From positions 1,240,001 to 1,304,000 of the forward strand of contig OZ253546.1 of NCBI GenBank assembly GCA_965262585.1: DNA of 64,000 nt, read 5' to 3'. This stretch comes from JAHRAW01 sp965262585. GTDB taxonomy: Bacteria; Pseudomonadota; Gammaproteobacteria; Arenicellales; Poriferihabitantaceae. Both the position numbers and the translations under genes were made by a program. The notes beneath the pieces were generated by a model. It was not told the origin of the DNA and searched no databases. It saw nothing but the letters and a program-made list of their open reading frames with translations. Position 1 is the stretch's first letter. Every line of letters starts with the position of its first letter. This document shows positions 37,346 to 44,034 of the stretch, one piece after another.

Positions 37346-39627
37346 TGGAAGACGAAATCAAAATCGGTGCATACCTCTGCAAAGGCTGCGGCCTGGGCGA
37401 GCGGCTGGATGGTGGGCGGTTGGCGGCGGTTGCTGAATCTGAAGGTGGGGCGGCGGTGGTTCGGGAGCACGAGTATCTTTGCAGCAACGCCGGTGTGTCG
37501 CTGATTCGCAATGACATCGAAAGCGAAGGCGTGAATCGGGTAATGATTGGCGCTTGTTCGCGCCGCGCCAAAACCGAAGCGTTTAATTTTGTTGAAGATG
37601 GTGGCGTGGCGGTGGCGCGTGCCAACTTGCGCGAAGGCGTAATCTGGAGCCAACCGGACACCGACGAAGCCCGCGAGACCACTCAGGAATTGGCGGAAGA
37701 TTATGTGCGTATGGGCTGCGCCGAAGTGAAGTTTATGCAGCCGCCTAAGGCCGCCACCGATCTAGGCGGCAACAAGCGCATTCTGGTAGTGGGCGGTGGC
37801 GTCAGCGGCCTGACCGCCGCGCTCGAGACGGCCCGGGCCGGCTACGAGGTGTTGCTGGTGGAGAAGAACTCGCAACTCGGCGGTTGGGCCAACGCGCTGC
37901 ATCGCCGCCTACCGTACAGGGAACCCCATACCGACCCCCGCGAAAACGATACCGGCGACCTTATCGCGCAAGTTGAAGCCGAAGCCGGGGTCACGATATT
38001 TTTGGATGCGGTGGTAACCCGAACCAGCGGCGCCCCGGGACGCTTTTCGGTGGACATCTCCGGTGCCAACGCCGACACTTCCGTCACCGAAAACATTGGC
38101 GCCATCGTACAAGCCAGCGGCTTTAGTCGTTACGACGCCAACCGCCTGCCGGAGTTTGCATACGGCAAAACCCCGGATGTGGTGGATCAACTGGAACTGG
38201 AAGCACTGGCGGCCACCGCCGATGAAACCGGCGCGCCCATCAAGCGTCCGTCAGACGGCAAGGAAGTGCAAAGCGTGGTGTTCGTGCAGTGCGCCGGTCA
38301 GCGTTCGGAAAAAGCCGGGCATCTGCCGTATTGTTCGGGCTATTGCTGCAATGTCAGCATCAAGCAGGCGATGTATTTCAAGGACTGCAACCCCAACGCG
38401 GACGCCAATATCATCTACACCGACCTGCGAGTGCCGGGTAGCGGCGAGGATTTTTATCGCTCGGCCCAGCAAAAAGGCGTGATGTTCACCAACGGCGTGG
38501 TGCAGCGGGTGGCGGCGGAAGGCGGTGCGTTGGCGGTGCATTTTCACGACCAAATCCTTGCCGAGGACGCCGTGGCCGATGCCGATCTGGTGGTGCTGGC
38601 TACCGGGCAAGTGCCTAATTCGGGCGTCGACATCTCGGCTGGTGATGACACCGATAAAGATGTCGATAAAGACGCCGGGGATGATGCCAAAGACCAAAAA
38701 TCCGGCGAAGTGCGGGTTTCGGTGGAATCCATCCTCAACCTCGACTACCGCCAGGGGCCGGACATGCCCCACCTCAAACACGGCTTCAGCGACTCGCACT
38801 TTATCTGCTTTCCCTACGAGACCCGCCGCACCGGAATTTACGCTTGCGGGCCGGTGCGCCGTCCGATGGACATTCAGCAGTCCGTCGAAGATGCCACCGG
38901 CGCGGCGATGAAGGCCATTCAAGCGGTGGAAAACGCGAGCCTCGGGCACGCCGCGCATCCGCGTTCGGGCGATTTATCTTATCCAAGTTTTCGCCGAGAC
39001 GGCTGCACCCAGTGCAAACGTTGCACCGTGGAATGCCCGTTTGGCGCCATTGACGAAGATGAAAACGGCTATCCGCAATTCAACGAGTCGCGCTGCCGCA
39101 GATGCGGAACTTGCCTCGGTGCCTGCCCGGTGCGCGTGATTTCCTTTGAGAATTATTCAGTGGACACCGTCGGCCAGCAGATCAAGGCCATCGACATGCC
39201 CGACGAATTCGATGAGAAACCGCGCATCCTGATTCTGGCCTGCGAAAACGACGCCTATCCGGCCCTCGACATGGCCGCCCACAACCGCATCGAATACAAT
39301 GCCTTCGTGCGCATCATTCCCATTCGCTGTCTGGGTTCGGTCAATCTCATCTGGGTCACCGACGCGCTGAGCGCCGGTTTCGACGGCATCATGCTAATGG
39401 GTTGCAAGAAGGGCGAGGACTATCAATGCCACTTCGTCAGCGGCGCGGCACTGGCCCACGAGCGCATGAGCAAAATTGACGACACGCTGGAACAACTACA
39501 ACTCGAACCCGATCGCGTGCGCACTTGCGAAGTGGAAATCACCGACCTCCATCGCGTGCCGCAACTCATCAACGACTATGCCGCCAAAATAGACGAGATC
39601 GGCATGAACCCGTTCAAGGGTTTTTGA
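37345..39627 (+). CDS. qmoB: QmoB-like (HdrA-MvhD fusion) FAD/Fe-S protein
   Basis: About 760 residues. An N-terminal HdrA-type segment has CKGCG and a GACSRR motif. The FAD domain is VVGGGVSGLTAALETA. Next come a second FAD/NAD lobe with an acidic low-complexity insert (DKDVDKDAGDD), two [4Fe-4S] ferredoxin motifs (CTQCKRCTVECP and CRRCGTCLGACP), and a C-terminal MvhD-like domain (CKKGEDYQCHF). This is the domain order of QmoB. The start is the ATG sharing one base with the qmoA stop. Together with QmoA it is expected to form the soluble electron-transfer core that talks to APS reductase. Confidence 0.9.
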   Translation: MEDEIKIGAYLCKGCGLGERLDGGRLAAVAESEGGAAVVREHEYLCSNAGVSLIRNDIESEGVNRVMIGACSRRAKTEAFNFVEDGGVAVARANLREGVIWSQPDTDEARETTQELAEDYVRMGCAEVKFMQPPKAATDLGGNKRILVVGGGVSGLTAALETARAGYEVLLVEKNSQLGGWANALHRRLPYREPHTDPRENDTGDLIAQVEAEAGVTIFLDAVVTRTSGAPGRFSVDISGANADTSVTENIGAIVQASGFSRYDANRLPEFAYGKTPDVVDQLELEALAATADETGAPIKRPSDGKEVQSVVFVQCAGQRSEKAGHLPYCSGYCCNVSIKQAMYFKDCNPNADANIIYTDLRVPGSGEDFYRSAQQKGVMFTNGVVQRVAAEGGALAVHFHDQILAEDAVADADLVVLATGQVPNSGVDISAGDDTDKDVDKDAGDDAKDQKSGEVRVSVESILNLDYRQGPDMPHLKHGFSDSHFICFPYETRRTGIYACGPVRRPMDIQQSVEDATGAAMKAIQAVENASLGHAAHPRSGDLSYPSFRRDGCTQCKRCTVECPFGAIDEDENGYPQFNESRCRRCGTCLGACPVRVISFENYSVDTVGQQIKAIDMPDEFDEKPRILILACENDAYPALDMAAHNRIEYNAFVRIIPIRCLGSVNLIWVTDALSAGFDGIMLMGCKKGEDYQCHFVSGAALAHERMSKIDDTLEQLQLEPDRVRTCEVEITDLHRVPQLINDYAAKIDEIGMNPFKGF

Positions 39628-39628
39628 G

Positions 39629-40903
39629 ATGAATCCGCAAGTTCACAACCGCACATTATTCACCGGCGATAACTTGCCGATTTTGCGCGGGCTTGACGGC
39701 GACAGCGTCGAGTTGATTTATCTCGACCCGCCGTTCAATTCCAACAAACATTATTCCGCACCGGTGGGCAGCGTCGCAGCCGGTGCATCGTTCAAAGATG
39801 CGTGGACGCTTTCGGATGAAGATGAAGCGTGGCACGCCGCCTTGAAATCGCATCATCCAAAACTGTATGCGATCATCCACGCCGCCGGTGCGGTGGGCGG
39901 CAAAGGCGACAAGTCGTATTTGATTTACATGGCGGTGCGCATTCTGGAATTACGCCGAATTCTGAAAAACATCGGCAGTTTGTATTTGCATGTTGACCCG
40001 ACTATGAGTCATAGTTTGAAGTTGGTGCTGGATGCGGTTTTCGGCAAGGCACGTTTTCGTAATGAAGTTATTTGGTGTTATCAAGGCAGAGAATTATCAA
40101 AAAAACAGTACAATAGAAAACACGATGTGATTTTGTTTTATTCCAAAAGCGAAAACGCGGTGTTTAACTGGGAAGAAATTGGACCCACATTGGCGGAAAC
40201 TTCACGCAAAGCAATGTCTCGACATGTTGATGACGAAGGGCGGGCATTTGTATTGCGCTATAAAGATGGCGGCGGATTTGCTCCGATAAAAAATGACAAA
40301 AGCGATAAAACGTATCGTCAATATGTGCCGGATAAAATTCCTCCCAGGGATTGGTTTATTATGGATTATTCAAGAAAGAGTGAGCGGATGGGCTATCCCA
40401 CACAAAAACCGCTGGCGTTGATGGATCGAATAATCCGAGCCTCCAGCAACGAAGGCGACACCGTGCTCGATCCATTTTGCGGTTGCGCCACCACTTGCGT
40501 CGCCGCCGAAGTATTGCACCGCAAGTGGGTTGGCATCGACATCAGCCCGAAAGCGTTGGAATTGGTGAAAATTCGGCTGGACAAAGAAGTATTGGGAGAA
40601 GGCAAAGTGTTTTCCGGCAAGGTAATTCACCGCACCGACCTACCCACCCGCACCGACCTTCCGCGCATCCGCCTGTCCCGGACGGCGATCAAAAAAATTC
40701 TGTATGGAAATCAGGCCGGTATATGCAACGGTTGTGCGATACACTTCCAGATTCAGAATTTTGAGATCGACCACATCGTGCCGAGCAGTGACGGCGGCGC
40801 CGAGGTAATGGAAAATTTTCAATTACTATGCGGTAATTGCAACCGCATCAAAGGCGTCCGCACGATGGAATACCTAAAGTCTCGACTGCTCGAACTGCAC
40901 TAA
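39629..40903 (+). CDS. Site-specific DNA methyltransferase fused to C-terminal HNH domain
   Basis: 424 residues. The amino-methyltransferase motifs are in beta-class order: the catalytic DPPF motif first (LIYLDPPFNSNKHYSAP, about residues 30-46), then the SAM-binding segment LDPFCGCATT (about 280), plus MGYPTQKPLALMDRII. A linker with repeated RTDLP leads to an HNH nuclease domain: CNGC, then FEIDHIVPSSDGG, NFQLLCGNCNRIKG. The architecture itself is known in other bacteria, with unproven function. The start lies 1 nt after the qmoB stop and the stop 5 nt before hdrC, so the gene sits in the middle of the redox operon. The segment about 40040-40400 is clearly more AT-rich than the flanks. The target site is unknown and no separate restriction gene is adjacent. 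Confidence 0.88.
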   Translation: MNPQVHNRTLFTGDNLPILRGLDGDSVELIYLDPPFNSNKHYSAPVGSVAAGASFKDAWTLSDEDEAWHAALKSHHPKLYAIIHAAGAVGGKGDKSYLIYMAVRILELRRILKNIGSLYLHVDPTMSHSLKLVLDAVFGKARFRNEVIWCYQGRELSKKQYNRKHDVILFYSKSENAVFNWEEIGPTLAETSRKAMSRHVDDEGRAFVLRYKDGGGFAPIKNDKSDKTYRQYVPDKIPPRDWFIMDYSRKSERMGYPTQKPLALMDRIIRASSNEGDTVLDPFCGCATTCVAAEVLHRKWVGIDISPKALELVKIRLDKEVLGEGKVFSGKVIHRTDLPTRTDLPRIRLSRTAIKKILYGNQAGICNGCAIHFQIQNFEIDHIVPSSDGGAEVMENFQLLCGNCNRIKGVRTMEYLKSRLLELH

Positions 40904-40908
40904 ATGAA

Positions 40909-41538
40909 ATGACAACCAATACCGCCGCCATCGAAAAATACCGCAACAACTTCCTGCACGAAGTGGAAGCCAACGTCGAGCAGGGCGAGTGGGTGAAAAT
41001 GTGCATGCAATGCGGGGTGTGTTCCGGCTCTTGCCCGCTGGGCAATGCGTGGGCGCATCCGCCACAGGAATTGTTTATGATGATCCGCGCCGGCAAGCGC
41101 GAGGAAGTGCTCAGCAGTGAATCGATGTGGATGTGCACCTCGTGCTACAACTGCGTCACGCGCTGCCCGCGCGGGCTGCCGATTACGCACATCATGCACG
41201 GCCTCGCCAACTACGCCAACCGATTGGGCATCGCGCCGAAAATGAATCCCACCAAACGATTCGCCAAACTTTTCTGGGACAACATCGCCACCACCGGGCG
41301 CGTCAACGAAACCAAACTGTCACTCAAACTGTATTTTATGGACGGTTTTGTAACCGGCCTGAAGCGCGCCTTTGCGATGAAAAATGTCGGCCTCGGCATG
41401 CTCCGAACCGGGCGACTTAATCCCTTCGGCTTGTTCCGTGCCGGCGGCATCAAAGGCAAAAGCGATTTGCGAAAAATGCTTGCCAAAGCATATCAAATCG
41501 AAGATCAACGAAAAGGGCTGAACCAGCCCGGAGGGTAA
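40909..41538 (+). CDS. hdrC: HdrC-like iron-sulfur protein
   Basis: 209 residues from the ATG at 40909 (MTTNTAAIEKY); the frame is open further upstream, but only inside the methyltransferase gene. Two [4Fe-4S] motifs are seen, CMQCGVCSGSCPLG and CTSCYNCVTRCPRG, as in heterodisulfide reductase subunit C. There are no membrane helices, unlike QmoC, in which this domain is fused to a cytochrome b-like part. The ribosome site is weak, consistent with another gene having been placed in front of it. It is separated from hdrB by 4 nt. Confidence 0.9.
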   Translation: MTTNTAAIEKYRNNFLHEVEANVEQGEWVKMCMQCGVCSGSCPLGNAWAHPPQELFMMIRAGKREEVLSSESMWMCTSCYNCVTRCPRGLPITHIMHGLANYANRLGIAPKMNPTKRFAKLFWDNIATTGRVNETKLSLKLYFMDGFVTGLKRAFAMKNVGLGMLRTGRLNPFGLFRAGGIKGKSDLRKMLAKAYQIEDQRKGLNQPGG

Positions 41539-41542
41539 CGCA

Positions 41543-42457
41543 ATGGCAACCAAAGAATACTCCTTTTATCCGGGCTGCTCATCCGAGCGCAAATCATCGG
41601 CATCCAATTACATGGTGTCGGTCAACAGCATGTGCAAGACTCTCGACATCAAACTCAACGAGATACCCGATTGGAATTGCTGCGGCGCATCCATCGGCTA
41701 CGCCGACGGCGGCGAACTGCCGCGCCATGTGATGAACGCGCGCAATATCGCCCTGTCGCAACAGCACAACAAAGGGCAAGACATAGTCGCCACCTGCGCG
41801 GCGTGCTGGCTGGGCGCCAAGGAATCGGTCGAGCGCCTGTCCAAATCCGAGCAACTGCTGGCGGACACCCAAAACATCCTCGCCGATGTCGGATTGAAAG
41901 TGGACATCGACGAAAAAACCGCCAGCGGCGTACGCCACATGGTCGAAGTGTTGATTGAAGATTTCGGTTACGACGCGCTCGCCGCGCCGGTAACCAAACC
42001 CCTCGAAGGAATCAAAATCGCCGGCTATGTCGGCTGCCAGACCAACCGCCCGTTCGGCATAGACGGCGAGTCGTTCGAGAATCCCAAATACCTCGATAAA
42101 ATGGTCGAAACCATGGGCGCCGAAGCGGCGGATAAATACGAACAAAAAGTCACCTGCTGCGGCGGCGCGCTGGCCTTCTCCGAGCCGGAAAAAAGCCAAG
42201 CACAAATCAAAGACATCGTCGAATCCGCCTACGACCACAACGCCGACATGATCGTAACCCCCTGCCCGGTATGCCAGATGAACGTCGAGGTCTACCAAGA
42301 CAACATCAACAAAACCTACGGCACCAAATTCGATATGCCGGTGGTTTATTACAGCCAGTTAATGACCGTCGCCTACGGCGGCACCGCCAAACAAGCCGGC
42401 CTGGACGGACAGGTAATCCGCACCAAGAAGTTGGAAGAGATTGCGGCGAAGAAGTAG
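41543..42457 (+). CDS. hdrB: HdrB-like protein with CCG domains
   Basis: 304 residues with a GGAGGG ribosome site before the ATG. Two cysteine-rich CCG modules are visible: a first with PGCSSE, WNCCGASIGY and CAACWLGA, and a second with GCQTNRPFG, TCCGGALAFS and CPVCQMN. In HdrB these bind the noncubane [4Fe-4S] clusters that reduce disulfides. With HdrC it replaces the membrane subunit QmoC, an arrangement known from Gram-positive sulfate reducers. The true electron partner is unknown; a thiol/disulfide or quinone-linked route is inference. A 62-bp near-copy of its 3' end occurs at 42762-42823. Confidence 0.9.
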   Translation: MATKEYSFYPGCSSERKSSASNYMVSVNSMCKTLDIKLNEIPDWNCCGASIGYADGGELPRHVMNARNIALSQQHNKGQDIVATCAACWLGAKESVERLSKSEQLLADTQNILADVGLKVDIDEKTASGVRHMVEVLIEDFGYDALAAPVTKPLEGIKIAGYVGCQTNRPFGIDGESFENPKYLDKMVETMGAEAADKYEQKVTCCGGALAFSEPEKSQAQIKDIVESAYDHNADMIVTPCPVCQMNVEVYQDNINKTYGTKFDMPVVYYSQLMTVAYGGTAKQAGLDGQVIRTKKLEEIAAKK

Positions 42458-42489
42458 TGAGTATCTTGTGGGGTGAGAGCGCAGAAGTA

Positions 42490-42540
42490 GCCGCTTTTGT
42501 GTATAATTCCGTCAACAAATCGCCGAGTGGATTGAGAGGG
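42490..42540 (+). promoter_or_regulatory. Candidate promoter of hicB
   Basis: TATAAT occurs at 42502-42507, 38 bp before the hicB ATG, with no clear -35 element. GAGAGGG (42534-42540) is the likely ribosome site. The gene therefore probably has its own promoter rather than depending on the hdr operon. Confidence 0.35.
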
Positions 42541-42545
42541 ATATG

Positions 42546-42746
42546 ATGAGAACGAAGAATGAATATACGGCCGTCATAAAACGAGAGGGAGACTGGTATG
42601 TCGGCTGGATTGAAGAGGTGCCGGGAGTGAATTGTCAGGAAAAAGATGTGCGCACCCTTAAACAAACACTAAAAATTACCCTGAAGGAAGCCCTGGAATT
42701 TAATCGCCAAGATGCCGTGGCGGCGGCGGGTGAAGATTTCCATTAA
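42546..42746 (+). CDS. hicB: HicB family antitoxin-like protein, apparently without HicA
   Basis: 66 residues with the HicB fold signature: YTAVIKREGDWYVGWIEEVPG, then a short helix region ending in KEALEFNR. The ATG at 42546 was preferred over the adjacent one at 42543 because of spacing from GAGAGGG. HicB normally neutralises the HicA mRNA interferase. No HicA-like ORF with a double-stranded RNA-binding fold is adjacent, so it may be a solitary regulator or a remnant. It lies between the real hdrB end and a second copy of that end. Confidence 0.75.
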   Translation: MRTKNEYTAVIKREGDWYVGWIEEVPGVNCQEKDVRTLKQTLKITLKEALEFNRQDAVAAAGEDFH

Positions 42747-42761
42747 ACGTTCGGCAGTTCC

Positions 42762-42823
42762 CCGGCTTGGACGGGCAGGTAATTCGCACCAGGAAGTTGG
42801 AGGAGATTGCGGCGAAGAAGTAG
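42762..42823 (+). pseudogene. Remnant of a second hdrB 3' end
   Basis: These 62 bp match the last 62 bp of hdrB (42396-42457) with only five differences, all transitions. Read in the hdrB frame four are silent and one changes Lys to Arg, and the stop codon is kept. Homology stops at the left boundary. This looks like the tail of a former paralogous hdrB, or a duplicated operon end, with the rest deleted. The original and the remnant flank hicB as direct repeats. Confidence 0.85.
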
Positions 42824-43063
42824 GTCGACGGCGTTTCGTTGCCCGGCAAGATTATTCCAACCCGCCATTCCCGGTGGCCAATACGAACATTACGCCGGCC
42901 AACAACTACCTGGCCTTACGAAGCCGGACAGGCACAGGGGCCTATCCCTACGAAGTTGACAGTTCATTGGCCGCCGGCAATCCCGATGTGCCCTCCATAC
43001 TTCAATATCATCCACAGTGCATAGGTGGTGGGCGCATACACGGGCTTGACAAGGCATAATCCA
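42824..43063. other. Non-coding stretch after the hdrB remnant
   Basis: No convincing gene. A diverged half copy of repeat family C lies at 42926-42953 (starts GGACAGGCAC, ends TCCCTACGA). The rest shows no recognisable signal. The frame running through 42712-43059 crosses the hdrB remnant in the wrong frame and the repeat, so it is not considered a gene. Confidence 0.6.
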
Positions 43064-43423
43064 ATGGATTACATTGAACCTTTCCTAACCATCGTTGAAT
43101 TGCCGGAATATGAGCGTAGAGCATCCAGATTACTCAGTGCCTCGGAAAAACAGGCGGTCATAAATCATCTGGCAGCCCACCCGCAATCGGGCGCGTTGAT
43201 GCAAGGTACCGGAGGAATTAGAAAGTTGCGCTGGGCCGCCGCGGGCCGCGGGAAAAGTGCTGGCGTGCGAATCATTTATTACTTTCACAGCAAGTCAATG
43301 CCCTTGTTTTTACTAACGCTCTTCGGTAAAAATGAAAAAGCAAATTTATCCAAATCGGAACGCAATGAGTTGGCCGGGCTGACCGGTCTGTTGGTTAAAA
43401 ATTACGGTGAAAACCATGTCTGA
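43064..43423 (+). CDS. RelE/ParE-superfamily toxin (HigB-like)
   Basis: 119 residues from the ATG at 43064 (MDYIEPFLTIVELPEYERRA). It matches RelE/HigB-type toxins with the order GTGGIRKLRWA, then SAGVRIIYYFHS, PLFLLTLFGKNEKANLSKSE. These are ribosome-dependent mRNA interferases. The downstream HTH gene overlaps by 8 bp, in the toxin-first order typical of higBA. The frame is open 13 codons further upstream without family similarity. Confidence 0.88.
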   Translation: MDYIEPFLTIVELPEYERRASRLLSASEKQAVINHLAAHPQSGALMQGTGGIRKLRWAAAGRGKSAGVRIIYYFHSKSMPLFLLTLFGKNEKANLSKSERNELAGLTGLLVKNYGENHV

Positions 43424-43703
43424 ATCTTTCAACAGCATCAAGCAGGGTCTCGCGGAAGCGGTTCGGTATTCCAAAGGCAAGCGGTTGCAAGCAACCGTCC
43501 ATGAATTTGCGCCGCTTGATGTAAAAAACATTCGCGCCGGTCTTAAAATGAGCCAAACCGAATTTGCCGCGGCTTTCGGAATCAGCGTCAGCACATTGCG
43601 ACACTGGGAAAGAGGCGACCGCGTCCCGCAAGGGCCGGCCCGCGTTCTTCTGAATGTGGTAGCCAAAAAACCGAAAGCGGTATTGGACGTACTTACCCGG
43701 TGA
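43416..43703 (+). CDS. XRE-type HTH antitoxin (HigA/NadS-like)
   Basis: 95 residues from the ATG at 43416 (a GTG at 43407 is an alternative). It has a helix-turn-helix with MSQTEFAAAFGISVSTLRHWERG followed by R.PQGPARVLLNVV. It would bind and neutralise the upstream RelE/HigB-like toxin and repress the shared promoter. The overlap with the toxin gene implies translational coupling. Confidence 0.88.
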   Translation: MSESFNSIKQGLAEAVRYSKGKRLQATVHEFAPLDVKNIRAGLKMSQTEFAAAFGISVSTLRHWERGDRVPQGPARVLLNVVAKKPKAVLDVLTR

Positions 43704-44034
43704 CCACCCGCGTCTCCGTTCTTGTGCTATGAACGGGGCCAAACCGGTTATGATGAAACGGTTCAATCAACCGCAACCGCCCCGGACACACAAATGAAGC
43801 CCACCGAAACCACTCGCATTCTTACCGACCTGATTGCGCGGGGAAACGTCCTGTTTCCAGCGTCCCTGCGCGCGTCGTTTGGGGTGGTTTTGTGGGGGGG
43901 GAAGGGGGTGTGCAGTGCCGGTTTTTAGTGATGAGCGGCTTGCGCCGCTTCGGACAGGCATAGGGGCATGTCCCTACGAAGTCAGGTAGTTATTTACCGC
44001 CGCCAATCCCCGTTCGCCCGCTTTTGCGGGCGGC
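43704..44034. other. Intergenic region between the toxin-antitoxin pair and clpB
   Basis: About 330 bp with no convincing gene. It contains a diverged half copy of repeat family C (43952-43979) and a GC-rich hairpin next to clpB (listed separately). A 44-codon frame from 43794 begins protein-like but turns into low-complexity G-rich sequence, and was not called. Confidence 0.55.
44015..44032 (-). terminator. clpB: GC-rich hairpin directly after clpB
   Basis: CGCCCGC-TTTT-GCGGGCG forms a 7-bp stem with a 4-nt loop, two bases beyond the clpB stop codon. No U-tract follows on the minus strand, so intrinsic termination would be weak. It may instead stabilise the mRNA 3' end. Confidence 0.35.

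Noticed and set aside
42712..43059. A 115-codon frame after hicB
   Set aside because: It crosses the hdrB remnant out of frame and a C half repeat, and has no protein-like signature.
43722..43928. A possible small ORF before clpB (internal ATG at 43794)
   Set aside because: It starts protein-like but ends in G-rich low complexity, with no good ribosome site and no recognised family. It may be a gene fragment.
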